Position numbers and translations under genes: made by a program
Source: Rubritepida flocculans DSM 14296
GTDB lineage: Bacteria; Pseudomonadota; Alphaproteobacteria; Acetobacterales; Acetobacteraceae
Assembly (NCBI RefSeq): GCF_000425365.1
Contig: NZ_AUDH01000003.1
Location: 1-64,000 of the forward strand
Reading direction: 5' to 3'
Length of the DNA: 64,000 nucleotides
In this document: positions 32,238-41,197 of the stretch, piece after piece
Layout: each line of letters opens with the position of its first letter
How positions within the stretch are numbered: position 1 is the first letter of the stretch
Notes under the pieces: generated by a model
What the model was told of the DNA's origin: nothing
What the model saw: the letters and a program-made list of their open reading frames with translations, nothing else
The model's database searches: none

Positions 32238-33497
32238 ATGGTCCATGTCGCGATTCTCGGCGGCGGCGTGATCGGCGCCTGCTGCGCCCTCGCCGCCCAG
32301 GCGGAGGGCTTCTCCGTCACCCTCATCGAGCCGGAGCAGCCGGGCGGCGAACAGGCCGCCAGCTACGGCAACGGCTGCTGGCTCAGCCCGCAATCGGTGG
32401 TGCCGCCCAGCCTGCCGGGGCTGTGGCGCAAGGTGCCGAAGTTCCTCTCCGACCCGCTCGGGCCGCTCGCCATCCGCTGGTCCTACCTCCCGCGGGTCGC
32501 GCCCTGGCTGATCCGCTATCTCTTGGCGGGCTGGACGGAGGCGAAGGTGCGCCGCACCGCCCATGCGCTGCGCCCGCTGCTCGAGGGCGCGCCCGCCCTG
32601 CACGCGGAGCTGGCGGCCCAGGCGGGGGTGGCGCGCCTGATCGAGCGCAAGGGGCTGCTCTACATCTACCCCTCCCGCGCGGAGTTCGAGGCCGAGGCGC
32701 TGGCCTGGCGGCTGCGCGCCGAGACCGGGATGCGCTGGCTCGAGATCGGCGAGGACGAGCTGCGCCAGCGCGAGCCCGACCTCGACCGCCGCTACCGCTT
32801 CGGCGTGCTGGTGGAGGAGGGGGGCCATTGCCGCGACCCCGGCGCCTATGTCGCCGCGCTGGTGGCGCTCGCCGAGCGCCAGGGGATGCGGCGCATGAAG
32901 GCCCGCGCCACCGGCTTCCGGATCGAGGGCGGGCGGCTGCGCGCCGTGCGGACCGACCAGGGCGAGGTGGCGGCGGAGCGCGCGGTCATCGCCGCCGGCG
33001 CGCGCTCCGCCCCGCTGGCCCGCGCCGCCGGGGACCGCGTGCCGCTGGAGAGCGAGCGCGGCTACCACGCCGTGATCGAGGGGGCGGAGGTGGGCCCGCG
33101 CACCGCCATGATGCCCTCCGACGGCAAGATGGCCGTGACCATGACCGAGGCCGGGCTGCGCTGCGCCGGCCAGGTCGAGATCGCGGGGCTGGAGGCCGCG
33201 CCCAACTGGAAGCGCGCCGAAATCCTGCGCGACCATCTGCTGCGCAGCTTCCCCGGCCTGCCGCGCGATCTCGATCCCGCGCGGGTGAAGTTCTGGATGG
33301 GCCACCGCCCCTCCACGCCGGACGGGCTGCCGGTGATCGGCCCGGCCTCGGGAAGCGGCGACGTGATCCACTGCTTCGGCCATGGCCATATCGGCCTGGT
33401 CACCGCCCCGCGCTCGGCCGCCATCGTGGGCGCGCTGCTGGCCGGGCGGCCGCCCGCGCCCGACGCCGCGCCCTATTCCGCGCGGCGCTTCGGCTGA
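32238..33497 (+). CDS. FAD-dependent D-amino-acid dehydrogenase-like oxidoreductase (DadA/DAO family)
   Basis: A 419-residue flavoprotein. The ADP-binding fold VAILGGGVIGACCALAAQAEGFSVTLIE opens the protein; ASYGNGCWLSPQS near 45, CRDPGAYVAAL near 200, and the C-terminal MGHRPSTPDGLPVIGP and HCFGHGHIGLV motifs match DadA-type enzymes that deaminate D-amino acids to 2-oxo acids and pass electrons to the respiratory chain. No alanine racemase gene is adjacent. It could also act on another secondary or primary amine. Confidence 0.85.
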   Translation: MVHVAILGGGVIGACCALAAQAEGFSVTLIEPEQPGGEQAASYGNGCWLSPQSVVPPSLPGLWRKVPKFLSDPLGPLAIRWSYLPRVAPWLIRYLLAGWTEAKVRRTAHALRPLLEGAPALHAELAAQAGVARLIERKGLLYIYPSRAEFEAEALAWRLRAETGMRWLEIGEDELRQREPDLDRRYRFGVLVEEGGHCRDPGAYVAALVALAERQGMRRMKARATGFRIEGGRLRAVRTDQGEVAAERAVIAAGARSAPLARAAGDRVPLESERGYHAVIEGAEVGPRTAMMPSDGKMAVTMTEAGLRCAGQVEIAGLEAAPNWKRAEILRDHLLRSFPGLPRDLDPARVKFWMGHRPSTPDGLPVIGPASGSGDVIHCFGHGHIGLVTAPRSAAIVGALLAGRPPAPDAAPYSARRFG

Positions 33498-33597
33498 ATC
33501 GCTTTTCGCGTGCATTTCCGCGCGGGGGATGGCACTCTGTTCGCGCCGGCCCAGCATCCCGTTTGGCCGCGAACTGCTTCATGGATTGAACACCGAC

Positions 33598-34323
33598 GTG
33601 TCTGACGATTTTTCGCCTGCGGGCGGCGAGGGCCTGATCGAGGCCAAGGTCAAGTGGTACAACGGGCGCAAGGGCTTCGGCTTCGTCCTTGGACCGGACG
33701 GGCAGGATGTCTTCTTCCACGCCTCGGCGCTGACCGAGGCCAATGTGGACCAGCCCGACACCGATGACATCCTGGTGTGCGAGATCGGCACGGACCGGCA
33801 GGGCCGTCGCCTCGTCACGCGCATCGCCGAACTCAAGCGCGGCCCCGGCGGCGGCGCCCCGCGGCGCGATTTCGGCGACCGCCCGCCGCGGCGCGACTTC
33901 GGCGACCGCCCCCCGCGCCGTGACTTCGGCGGCGGCGGCGGTTTCGGCGGCGGCGGCTTCGGCGACCGCCCGCCCCGGCGCGATTTCGGCGGCGGCGGCT
34001 TCGGCGACCGTCCGCCCCGGCGCGACTTCGGCGGCCCGGGCGGCGGCGGCTTCGGCGGCCCGCGTGGCGGCTTCGGCGATCGCCCGCCGCGCCGCAACTT
34101 CGACGAGGGCACGGGCCCGGTCTATCCGCTCAACGGCACCGTGAAGTGGTTCGACCAGGTGCGCGGCTTCGGCTTCGTGACGCCCGACGATGGCGGGCAG
34201 GACGTGTTCCTGCACTCCTCCGTGCTGGCGCGCGCCGGGCGCAGCGACCTGCAGCAGGGCGAGAAGGTCTCGCTCGACGTGCGCGACGGCCAGCGCGGCC
34301 GCCAGGCGGTCGGCATCAAGTAA
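33598..34323 (+). CDS. Two-domain cold-shock protein with RG-rich linker
   Basis: About 241 residues. The first cold-shock domain (residues 14-80) has VKWYNGRKGFGFV and VFFHASAL, the second (about 178-241) has GTVKWFDQVRGFGFV and VFLHSSVL, giving two RNP1/RNP2 nucleic-acid-binding faces. The 95-residue linker holds five FGDRPPRR units among glycine runs, a likely disordered RNA-binding or condensing region. No ATG sits well: I start at GTG 33598; TTG 33586 and ATG 33529 are in frame, and an out-of-frame ATG GAT TGA mini-ORF lies at 33581-33589. Probably binds RNA as a chaperone. Confidence 0.85.
   Translation: MSDDFSPAGGEGLIEAKVKWYNGRKGFGFVLGPDGQDVFFHASALTEANVDQPDTDDILVCEIGTDRQGRRLVTRIAELKRGPGGGAPRRDFGDRPPRRDFGDRPPRRDFGGGGGFGGGGFGDRPPRRDFGGGGFGDRPPRRDFGGPGGGGFGGPRGGFGDRPPRRNFDEGTGPVYPLNGTVKWFDQVRGFGFVTPDDGGQDVFLHSSVLARAGRSDLQQGEKVSLDVRDGQRGRQAVGIK
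33856..34104 (+). repeat. Imperfect in-frame repeats encoding FGDRPPRR(D/N) units
   Basis: Inside the cold-shock gene, a unit of about 27 bases encoding FGDRPPRRD recurs five times (the first two in direct tandem, then separated by glycine-rich spacers). The nucleotide copies differ mainly at third positions, so selection has acted on the protein sequence; copy number could vary between strains. Confidence 0.8.
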
Positions 34324-34389
34324 CGCGCCCTTTTCGGCGCGTGGCGCAGGGCCCCGGGGGGAGACCTCCGGGGCCTTCGTCGTTTCTTC
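34323..34389 (+). terminator. Double-hairpin terminator after the cold-shock gene
   Basis: Two stems follow the stop: ACGCGCC at 34323-34329 with GGCGCGT at 34336-34342, and GGCCCCGG at 34350-34357 with CCGGGGCC at 34368-34375, the second followed by TTCGTCGTTTCTTC. The second is a good intrinsic terminator. Confidence 0.7.
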
Positions 34390-34414
34390 ACCCGCGCGCG
34401 CCCAGCCTCGCGCC

Positions 34415-34726
34415 ATGCGCGCGCTCGCCGCCCTGCTGCTGCTCCTCGCCGCGCCCGCCGCGGCGCAGGTGCCCATCTGCAACGCGCTGCGCGAGGGCAT
34501 GACGGCCTGTTTCGACGGGCGGCTCTGCGTCTGCCGCTTCCAGCCGGGCGGGCAGCTCACCGCCCGGCCGGACGGGCATCGCTGGGATTGCGGGCCGCTG
34601 CGCCCCGATTGCCGCCCGCCGCCCGCCACGCTGGATGCGCCGCACAAGCCGCCCTGGCCGCAGTTCATCCCGCCGCCGCAGCTCTGGCTCGAGCCGCCGC
34701 GCCCGCCCCCCGAGCGGCCGCGCTGA
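34415..34726 (+). CDS. Small secreted cysteine-containing, proline-rich protein
   Basis: A 103-residue protein with an 18-residue signal peptide (ALLLLLAAPAAAQ). The mature part has five cysteines in CNALREGMTACFDGRLCVCRF and WDCGPLRPDC, enough for two disulfides, then a proline-rich end. No known family; the start is the first ATG with a signal peptide. Secretion and disulfides point to a periplasmic or outer location. Confidence 0.6.
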   Translation: MRALAALLLLLAAPAAAQVPICNALREGMTACFDGRLCVCRFQPGGQLTARPDGHRWDCGPLRPDCRPPPATLDAPHKPPWPQFIPPPQLWLEPPRPPPERPR

Positions 34727-34798
34727 GCGGGGCAGGGATCATTCCCATGCCGGGAGGCCCGGCCTACACTCCGCGCATTCCCGCGAAGGAGGATCCCC

Positions 34799-35779
34799 AT
34801 GCGCCGCCGTTCGCTGCTCGCGCTGCCGCTCATCGCCGCGCCCGCGCTGGCCCGGGCCCAGGAGGGCTGGCCCAACCGCCCCATCACGCTGATCGGCGGT
34901 TTCCCCAATGGTTCGGGGGTGGACATCTACCAGCGCCGCCTCGCCGAGCCGCTCTCCCGCGCGCTCGGCCAGCCCATCGTGGTGGACAACCGCACCGGGG
35001 CAGGGGGCAACATCGCCTCCGACCTCGTGGCCAAGGCGCGGCCCGATGGCTACACGCTCTATTTCGGCACGGCCGGCACCCACGCGATCAACGCGAGCCT
35101 CTACCGCAGCCTGCCCTTCGACGTGGTGCGCGACTTCACGCCCATCGCGCATCTGGGCGATGTGCCCAATGTGCTGACCGTGAGCCCCGAGCGCCGGCCG
35201 CACTACACGGACTGCGCGGCGCTGCTCGCCGCAGCCCGGGCCAATCCGGGCCGGCTCAACTACGCCAGCACGGGCAATGGCGCCTCCACCCATCTCGCCG
35301 GGGCGCAGTTCGCGGCCGCAGCGGGGGTGGAGCTGACGCATGTGCCCTTCCGCGGCCAGCCGGGTGCGGCGCTCGCCCTGCTCAACGGCGATGTGGACCT
35401 GTTCTTCAACCAGACCGGCCCGGCCATCCCGATGATCCGCCAGGGGCAGGTGCGCGCGCTCGGCGTCACCACCGCGACCCGCCTGCCGAGCCTGCCCGAT
35501 GTGCCGACCATCGCCGAGGCCTGCAACCTCCCCGGCTTCGTGAGCACCACCTGGTACGGGCTGTTCGGCCCCGCCAACCTGCCCGCGCCCATCGTGCAGC
35601 GCCTCTCGACGGAGGTGACGCGCATCCTCCAGTCGCCGGATTTCCAGCGCTGGCTGGTGGAGAGCCAGGGCATCGCGCCCCCCACCGTCTTCACGCCCGC
35701 TGAGTTCGCCGCGATCCAGCGGCGCGACATCGCCCATTGGGCCGAGGTGGTGCGGCGCTCGGGCGCCACGGTGGACTGA
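34799..35779 (+). CDS. Bug-family periplasmic receptor of tripartite tricarboxylate transport (copy A)
   Basis: A 326-residue TctC/Bug binding protein with a signal peptide (about 22 residues, ends ARAQ). PITLIGGFPNGSGVDIYQR near 27, VVDNRTGAGGNIAS near 61, the NYASTGNGASTHLAG loop near 153 and ELTHVPFRGQPGA near 178 define the family, which captures carboxylates (citrate, aromatic acids and others). No TctA/TctB membrane genes accompany it, so it is an orphan receptor, common in Bug-rich genomes. It precedes a FadR-type regulator gene and may be under its control. AAGGAGGATCCCC is the ribosome site. Confidence 0.9.
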   Translation: MRRRSLLALPLIAAPALARAQEGWPNRPITLIGGFPNGSGVDIYQRRLAEPLSRALGQPIVVDNRTGAGGNIASDLVAKARPDGYTLYFGTAGTHAINASLYRSLPFDVVRDFTPIAHLGDVPNVLTVSPERRPHYTDCAALLAAARANPGRLNYASTGNGASTHLAGAQFAAAAGVELTHVPFRGQPGAALALLNGDVDLFFNQTGPAIPMIRQGQVRALGVTTATRLPSLPDVPTIAEACNLPGFVSTTWYGLFGPANLPAPIVQRLSTEVTRILQSPDFQRWLVESQGIAPPTVFTPAEFAAIQRRDIAHWAEVVRRSGATVD

Positions 35780-35796
35780 AAATCCGCTGGACGGCG

Positions 35797-35810
35797 CCTG
35801 ACATGTCAGG
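35797..35810. promoter_or_regulatory. Perfect 14-bp palindrome, likely FadR-type GntR operator
   Basis: CCTGACATGTCAGG reads the same on both strands and ends 14 bases before the GntR start codon. Such palindromes close to a FadR-type (FCD) regulator start are usual autoregulatory sites. No second copy was noticed elsewhere in the window. Confidence 0.65.
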
Positions 35811-35824
35811 ATAGGGTCATCGGC

Positions 35825-36514
35825 ATGTCGCTGCTGACCCCGATCGAGGCGCCGCCCTCGCTCACCGAGCAGGCGCTCGCCGCGCTGCGGCGGGACATCC
35901 TCTCCACCCGCCTCGCCCCGGGCGAGACGATCAGCGAGGCCGCCACCGCCCAGCGCCTCGATCTCGGCAAGGCCCCCATCCGGGCCGCGCTGGCGCGGCT
36001 TGCGGAGGAGGGGCTCGTCACCGCGCTGCCGCGCCGCGGCTGGGTGGTGAGCCTCGTCACCATCCGCGACATCCATGAGGTGTTCGACCTGCGCGGCCTG
36101 CTCGAGCCCGAGGCCGCGCGCCGCGCCGCGGGCCGGGTGGACGCGGCCATGCTCGCCCGCCTCGATGCCGTCTGTGCCGAGGGCTATGACTGCGCCGACG
36201 AGGACAGCGTGCTGTGCTTCCTCGCCGCCAACAAGGCCTTCCACCTCGCCATCGCGGAGCTTTCGGGCAATGCGCGCCTCGCCCGCCAGCTCGACCGGCT
36301 GCTGGACGAGAGCACGCGCATGCTCGTCCTCGGCCTGCGCCGGCGCGACCGCACGGGCGAGATGGCGCATGAGCACCACGCGCTGGTGGAGGCGCTCGCG
36401 CTCGGCCAGGCCGAGCACGCCGCGGCGCTGATGCGCGAACAGGTGGCCGCGAGCCGCGCCATGGTGCTGGCCGCGCTCACCGCCCCCGACGCCATGACCC
36501 CCGTGACGGCCTGA
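35825..36514 (+). CDS. GntR family regulator, FadR/FCD subfamily
   Basis: A 229-residue regulator: winged helix-turn-helix at about 10-78 (LRRDILSTRLAPGETISEA, then LGKAPIRAALARLAEEGLV) and an all-helical FCD domain at 85-215 whose metal-binding residues can be placed in DLRGLLEPEAARRAA and EHHALVEAL. FCD domains bind carboxylates through a metal. Lies 45 bases after the Bug receptor and 12 before the cupin gene, so it may control either. The palindrome at 35797-35810 is immediately upstream. Confidence 0.88.
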   Translation: MSLLTPIEAPPSLTEQALAALRRDILSTRLAPGETISEAATAQRLDLGKAPIRAALARLAEEGLVTALPRRGWVVSLVTIRDIHEVFDLRGLLEPEAARRAAGRVDAAMLARLDAVCAEGYDCADEDSVLCFLAANKAFHLAIAELSGNARLARQLDRLLDESTRMLVLGLRRRDRTGEMAHEHHALVEALALGQAEHAAALMREQVAASRAMVLAALTAPDAMTPVTA

Positions 36515-36526
36515 AAGGGTGCGCGG

Positions 36527-37033
36527 ATGAACGCCCTGACCTCCACCCGCCTCGACGCCCTCCTCTCCGCCGTCGCCGCCGCGGCGCGCGAGCCGCTGGC
36601 CCGCCGCCCCGCTGCCGTGGCCGAGGCGATGGCCCCGCACCTCGCCGCCCCCGATCTGCTCGCGGGGCGCGACTGCCCCTGCTGCCCCGACCGTTACGTG
36701 CGCCACCTGCTGCACGCCGACCCCGAGGGTGGCTATGCGGTGGTGGCGCTGGTCTGGCGGCCCACGCAGATGTCGCCCATCCACGCGCACCGCACCTGGT
36801 GCGCCTTCGGCGTGCACCGCGGGGTGCTGACCGAGCACCATTTCGCCCCGGGCGCGCCGCCCCGGCCCATGGGCGCGCATCTGCGCCACCCCGGCGAGAC
36901 CTGCCACGGCCCCGCCGACCCCGATCTCATCCACCGCCTGGGCAATTGCTCCGCGGAGGAGGCTGTCTCCATCCATGTCTATGGCGTGCCCTATGAGCGT
37001 TTCGGGGATCAGGTGAACCTGATCCTCGGTTGA
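36527..37033 (+). CDS. Cysteine dioxygenase-like cupin (thiol dioxygenase)
   Basis: A 168-residue cupin. MSPIHAHRTWCAFGVHRGVLTE near 82-104 supplies the two metal-binding histidines (H-x-H) and the usual cysteine, and AVSIHVYGVPYE near 146 supplies the third histidine. This is the non-heme iron arrangement of cysteine or 3-mercaptopropionate dioxygenases, which add O2 to a thiol to give the sulfinate. Which thiol is used cannot be told here. It follows the GntR gene by 12 bases. Confidence 0.85.
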   Translation: MNALTSTRLDALLSAVAAAAREPLARRPAAVAEAMAPHLAAPDLLAGRDCPCCPDRYVRHLLHADPEGGYAVVALVWRPTQMSPIHAHRTWCAFGVHRGVLTEHHFAPGAPPRPMGAHLRHPGETCHGPADPDLIHRLGNCSAEEAVSIHVYGVPYERFGDQVNLILG

Positions 37034-37085
37034 CCGGGGGCGGCGCGGGGCGGCACACCCATGCCGTGCATTCCGCCCCGCCCGC

Positions 37086-37967
37086 ATGACCCCGAGGTTG
37101 CTGCTCGGCCTCCTCATGGGGGGCGTCGCCTCCGTGATCTGGGGCGGGCATGCGGCGGTGGCGCGGCTGGCGCTGACCGGCCAGGGCCTGCATGTGCTCG
37201 ACCTGCTCTTCTGCCGCTACGTCCCGGCGGCGCTGCTGCTCGCGCCGCTCGCCTGGCGCGCGCGCGGCGAGATCGCGGCGCTGGGCGTGCGGCGGCTGCT
37301 GCTGCTCGTGGTGTTCGGGGGGGCGGGGAACCTCACCCTCTTCGTCTCGGCGCTGCATGTCGCCCCGGCGAGCCATGGCGCCACCATCGCGCCGATGACG
37401 GGGCCCGTGGTGGCGGCACTCACCGCCTGGTGGCTGCTGGGCGAGCGGCCCACGCCCGGGCGCGTCGCCGCGCTCGCCGCCATGCTGGGCGGCGTGCTGA
37501 TGATCGGCTGGGACGGGCTCGGCCTCGCGCCCGGCGTCTGGCGGGGGGATCTGCTGCTGGTGGCGGCCGGCGGCACCTGGGGCGTGTTCACCGTGCTGCT
37601 GCGGCGCTTGCGGCTCGCGGCCATTCCCGCCACCGCGGCGGTCACGCTCGCCTCGCTGCCCTTTGTGCTGCCGCCCTTCCTGCTGTTCCGGGCCGAGGCC
37701 TTCTTCGCCCAGCCGCCCGGGCTCGTGGCCTGGATGATCGTGGCGCAGGGGCTGCTGCTGGGCGTGATCTCGATGTTCCTCTTCGCGCGCGGGGTGGAAC
37801 TGCTGGGCGCCACGCGCGCGGGCACGCTCTCGGTGCTGGTGCCGGTGGTGGGGCTGCTGCTCTCGGCCTGGCTGCTGGCCGAGCCGATCTCGCTGCTGAA
37901 GGGGCTGGGGGCGGGGCTGGCGGCGGGGGCGATGCTGGTGGCCGTGCTGTTCACGGGCCGACGCTGA
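37086..37967 (+). CDS. EamA/DMT family transporter
   Basis: A 293-residue protein of ten membrane helices in two EamA repeats (about 1-140 and 150-290), with the repeat signatures WGGHAAVARLAL and MTGPVVAALTAWWLLGERPT. These are metabolite exporters or importers of the drug/metabolite family. Substrate is not predictable. Its 3' end overlaps the convergent thioesterase gene by 17 bases. Confidence 0.88.
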   Translation: MTPRLLLGLLMGGVASVIWGGHAAVARLALTGQGLHVLDLLFCRYVPAALLLAPLAWRARGEIAALGVRRLLLLVVFGGAGNLTLFVSALHVAPASHGATIAPMTGPVVAALTAWWLLGERPTPGRVAALAAMLGGVLMIGWDGLGLAPGVWRGDLLLVAAGGTWGVFTVLLRRLRLAAIPATAAVTLASLPFVLPPFLLFRAEAFFAQPPGLVAWMIVAQGLLLGVISMFLFARGVELLGATRAGTLSVLVPVVGLLLSAWLLAEPISLLKGLGAGLAAGAMLVAVLFTGRR

Positions 37968-38358
37968 CCCACTGGCTCGTCGCGTGCGCGCAGACCGCGC
38001 CCGTATCGGCGCGCGCGAGCGTGACCTCGCCGTAGAGGCTGCGGCCGCGCGGCTTGATGAGCCGCGCCTCGGCGATCACGGCCCCCGTGCCGGCGGGGCG
38101 CAGGAAGGCGATGTTCAGCGTGGCCGTCAGGCTCTCGTCCCGCCCCTCGTTCAGCCCGAGCAGCGCGGCCCAGAAGGCCATGTCCGCGAGCCCCATCAGC
38201 GCCGGGCCGCAGAGGGTGGGGCCGGGGCGCAGCAGCGCCTGGCTGGGCGGGAGTTCGAGCCGCGCCCGGCCCGCCCCCGCCTCCAGCACCCGCACCCCCC
38301 AGGCGGCCGAGAGGGGCAGCTTCGCGTGCATCACCGCCTCGATGTCGCGTGGAATCAT
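37951..38358 (-). CDS. Hotdog-fold thioesterase (PaaI-like)
   Basis: A 135-residue protein with the PaaI thioesterase core: [27 protein letters not shown] near 43-69 and [16 protein letters not shown] near 78. It probably hydrolyses an acyl-CoA. Its ATG overlaps the hutI stop (ATGA), so it is the third gene of the hutH-hutI transcript, an unusual partner for histidine breakdown since no CoA ester appears in that pathway. A missannotation as a hut function should be avoided. Confidence 0.82.
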   Translation of the reverse strand: MIPRDIEAVMHAKLPLSAAWGVRVLEAGAGRARLELPPSQALLRPGPTLCGPALMGLADMAFWAALLGLNEGRDESLTATLNIAFLRPAGTGAVIAEARLIKPRGRSLYGEVTLARADTGAVCAHATSQWVSVGP

Positions 38359-39551
38359 GCCGCCACACCCCCCACCACGCGGCCCAGGCAGGGCGCGCCG
38401 CCCAGCCAGTAGCAGAGCTCGGCCGGGCGGGAGACGCGATAGAGCGCGAGGTCGCAGCGCGCGCCCTCGGCCAGCACCCCGCGGTCCTTCAGGCCGAGCG
38501 CGAGGGCGGCGTTGACCGTGATGCCGCGCAGCGCCTCCGCCACCGTCAGGCGGAACAGGGTGCAGCCCAGATGCGCCATCAGCAGCAGCGAGAGCACGGG
38601 CGAGGAGCCGGGGTTCATGTCGGTGGAGAGCGCGATCCGCACCCCCGCCGCGCGCATCGCCGCCACATCGGGCATGTGCGTCTCGCGCAGCACCAGCGTC
38701 GCGCCGGGCAGCAGCACCGCCACCGTGCCGGCGCGGCCCATGGCGGCGATGCCCTCGGGGTTCGCGCGCTCCAGATGGTCCGCGCTCAGCGCGCCGTGGC
38801 GCGCGGCGAGCGCCGCCCCGCCCGCGTCGGTGAGCTGGTCGGCGTGCAGCTTCACGGGCAGGCCGGCCGCGCGCGCGGCGTCGAACACCCAGCCCGCCTC
38901 CTCGGCGGTGAAGGCGATGGAGTCCGAGAACACGTCCACCGCATCGGCGAGCCCCTCGCGCGCGGCGAGCGGCACGATGTGCTCGGCCACATGGCGCGCG
39001 TAGTCGGCGCGGCGGCCGGCGTATTCGGGCGGCGTGGCGTGGGCGGCGAGCAGGCTCGTCACCACGCTCACCGCGCGGTGGCGGGCGAGATCGCGCGCCA
39101 CGCGGAGCTGCTTGAGCTCCGCCTCCGCCTCCAGCCCGTAGCCGGACTTGATCTCGACCGTGGTCACGCCCTCGGCCAGCAGCGCGTCGAGGCGCGGCAG
39201 CGCCGCGTCGCGCAGTGCGGCCTCCGAGGCGGCGCGCGTGGCGCGCATGGTGGAGAGGATGCCCCCGCCCGCGCGCGCGATCTCCTCGTAGCTCGCGCCG
39301 GCGAGCCGCGCCTCGAACTCGCCCGCACGGTCGCCGCCGAAGACGAGATGGGTGTGGCAGTCCACCAGCCCGGGCAGGATCCAGGCGCCGGCGCAATCGG
39401 TCACGGGCGCCTCATGGGCGGGCAGGGCGCTGCGCGGCCCCACCCAGGCGATGCGCCCCTCCCGCGCGGCGATCGCGCCGTCCTTGATCACGCCGAGCCC
39501 CTCGCCCTGCATGGTGGCGAGGTTCGCGTTCAGCCAGACGCGGTCGAACAT
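38355..39551 (-). CDS. hutI: Imidazolonepropionase
   Basis: A 398-residue metal-dependent amidohydrolase that opens imidazolonepropionate to formimidoylglutamate. The metal motif [12 protein letters not shown] is near residue 67, the substrate region [12 protein letters not shown] near 94, KLHADQLTD near 238 and [10 protein letters not shown] near 314. Its start overlaps the hutH stop by one base (TGATG), giving tight coupling. Upstream hutH supplies urocanate; the intervening urocanase (hutU) is not in the window. Confidence 0.95.
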   Translation of the reverse strand: MFDRVWLNANLATMQGEGLGVIKDGAIAAREGRIAWVGPRSALPAHEAPVTDCAGAWILPGLVDCHTHLVFGGDRAGEFEARLAGASYEEIARAGGGILSTMRATRAASEAALRDAALPRLDALLAEGVTTVEIKSGYGLEAEAELKQLRVARDLARHRAVSVVTSLLAAHATPPEYAGRRADYARHVAEHIVPLAAREGLADAVDVFSDSIAFTAEEAGWVFDAARAAGLPVKLHADQLTDAGGAALAARHGALSADHLERANPEGIAAMGRAGTVAVLLPGATLVLRETHMPDVAAMRAAGVRIALSTDMNPGSSPVLSLLLMAHLGCTLFRLTVAEALRGITVNAALALGLKDRGVLAEGARCDLALYRVSRPAELCYWLGGAPCLGRVVGGVAA

Positions 39552-41062
39552 CAGGGCAGCTCCACCGCCGCGGCGAAGCGGGGATCGGCGATGAGCCGCC
39601 GCGCGGCGGCGATGTCGGGGGCCATGGCGCGATCCTCCTCCCAGGGCGCGACATGCGCGCGCAGCGCGGCGTGCGCGGCCTCGAGCGGGGCGGAGGAGCG
39701 CAGCGGTCGGTGGAACTCCACCCCCTGCGCGGCGGCGAGCAGCTCGATGGCGAGGATGCCCTCCAGATTGTCCAGCATGGGGGCGAGGCGCAGCCCGGCG
39801 TTGGTCGCCATGGAGACATGGTCCTCCTGGTTCGCGGAGGTGGGCAGGCTGTCCACGCTGCGCGGGGCGGCGAGGGCGCGGTTCTCCGCCGCCAGCGCGG
39901 CGGCCGTGACCTGCGCGATCATGAAGCCCGAGTTCAGCCCGCCCGCGCGCACCAGGAAGGCGGGCAGGCCGGAAAGCGCGGGGTCCATCAGCAATGCGAT
40001 GCGCCGCTCGGCGATGGCGCCGAGCTCGGCGAGGGCGAGGGCGATGGCATCGGCGGCGAAGGCCACCGGCTCGGCGTGGAAATTGCCGCCCGAGAGGAGT
40101 TCCCCGCCCTCTACCAGCAGCGGGTTGTCCGTCACCGCATTCGCCTCGCGCAGCAGCACGGCGGCGGCGAGCTCCAGCAGGTCGAGGCAGGCGCCGGCCA
40201 CCTGGGGCTGGCAGCGCAGGCAGTAGGGGTCCTGCACGCGGATGTCGTTCTCGCGGTGGCTTTCGCGGATGTCCGAGCCCGCGAGCAGCGCGCGCAGCGC
40301 GGCGGCGCAGCGCATCTGCCCCGGCTGGCCGCGCAGCGCATGGATGCGCGCATCGAAGGGCGTGTCCGCCCCGCGCGCCGCGTCCACCGAGAGCGCGCCC
40401 GTCAGCAGCCCGGCGCGCAGCAGATCCCGCGCGCGGAACAGCGCGTCGAGGGCGAGCGCGGTGGAGACCTGGGTGCCGTTGAGCAGCGCGAGCCCCTCCT
40501 TGGGCCCGAGCTCGAGCGGCGCCATGCCCAGCGCGGCCAGCGCCGTCGCGCCGCCATGGGCGACGTGCTGCGCGTCGGTCGCGCTGCCCTCGCCCACCAG
40601 CACGAGCGAGAGATGCGCGAGCGGCGCGAGATCGCCCGAGGCGCCCACGCTGCCCTGGGCCGGGATGTCGGGCAGCATGTCGGCCTCCAGCAGCCGCAGC
40701 AGCGCCTCGACGACGACGGGCCGCACGCCCGAGGCCCCGCGCGCGAGGGAGAGCGCCTTGAGCGCAAGGGTGAGGCGCACCACCGGCCGCGGCAGGGGCG
40801 CGCCCGTGCCGGCGGCGTGGCTGCGCAGCAGGTTGAGCTGCAGCCGCGCCAGGTCCGCCGCGCCGATGCGGGTGGTGGCGAGCTTGCCGAAGCCCGTGTT
40901 CACGCCATAGAGCGCCGCCCCCGTGCCCAGCGCCGCCTGCAGCGCCGCCGCCCCGGCCTCGACCGGCGCGCGCCAGCCCTCGGCGAGGCGCAGCGCCGCG
41001 CCGTCGCGGATGCGCCGCAGCGGCGCGAGATCGGCCTTCCCGGCCGCGATCGTCTCGGTCAT
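39551..41062 (-). CDS. hutH: Histidine ammonia-lyase
   Basis: A 503-residue lyase that removes ammonia from histidine to form urocanate. The self-forming MIO cofactor comes from A141-S142-G143 in [24 protein letters not shown] near 52 holds the catalytic tyrosine, and [11 protein letters not shown] near 270 and [11 protein letters not shown] near 320 are further family blocks. It is the first gene of the minus-strand unit hutH-hutI-thioesterase, transcribed away from hutF. Length matches the family. Confidence 0.96.
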   Translation of the reverse strand: MTETIAAGKADLAPLRRIRDGAALRLAEGWRAPVEAGAAALQAALGTGAALYGVNTGFGKLATTRIGAADLARLQLNLLRSHAAGTGAPLPRPVVRLTLALKALSLARGASGVRPVVVEALLRLLEADMLPDIPAQGSVGASGDLAPLAHLSLVLVGEGSATDAQHVAHGGATALAALGMAPLELGPKEGLALLNGTQVSTALALDALFRARDLLRAGLLTGALSVDAARGADTPFDARIHALRGQPGQMRCAAALRALLAGSDIRESHRENDIRVQDPYCLRCQPQVAGACLDLLELAAAVLLREANAVTDNPLLVEGGELLSGGNFHAEPVAFAADAIALALAELGAIAERRIALLMDPALSGLPAFLVRAGGLNSGFMIAQVTAAALAAENRALAAPRSVDSLPTSANQEDHVSMATNAGLRLAPMLDNLEGILAIELLAAAQGVEFHRPLRSSAPLEAAHAALRAHVAPWEEDRAMAPDIAAARRLIADPRFAAAVELP

Positions 41063-41096
41063 GGCGCGAGGATAGCGCGGCCGCCGGCCCTGTCAC

Positions 41097-41124
41097 ACCA
41101 GCGGCCGCTTGCGATGACTCCTGA
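41097..41124 (+). repeat. Left-half copy of a palindromic element shared with 58282-58334
   Basis: Within the 135-base gap between hutH and hutF, ACCAGCGGCCGCT is followed seven bases later by ACTCCTGA; the same words at the same spacing recur at 58284-58311 (22 of 28 bases alike). The right arm that completes the palindrome at 58321-58334 is missing here, so this looks like a decayed copy. The rest of the gap shows no clear promoter. Confidence 0.55.
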
Positions 41125-41197
41125 ACCGGCGGCGCGGCTTGCGCGCCCGCGCCCCGCCCGCTTTCCTGCGCGGCGCGATTCCAGGACCGCCACGCCC

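Noticed and set aside
31532-32326. Leu/Val-rich minus-strand frame that looks like a membrane protein
   Set aside because: Its hydrophobic stretch is the exact reverse of the acidic codons on the plus strand, and the rest is arginine-rich without a ribosome site; kept only as a note on strand uncertainty.
41114-41197. Upstream ATG for hutF at about 41114
   Set aside because: Adds 28 arginine/proline-rich residues inside the hutH-hutF gap; the ATG at 41198 matches the family start.
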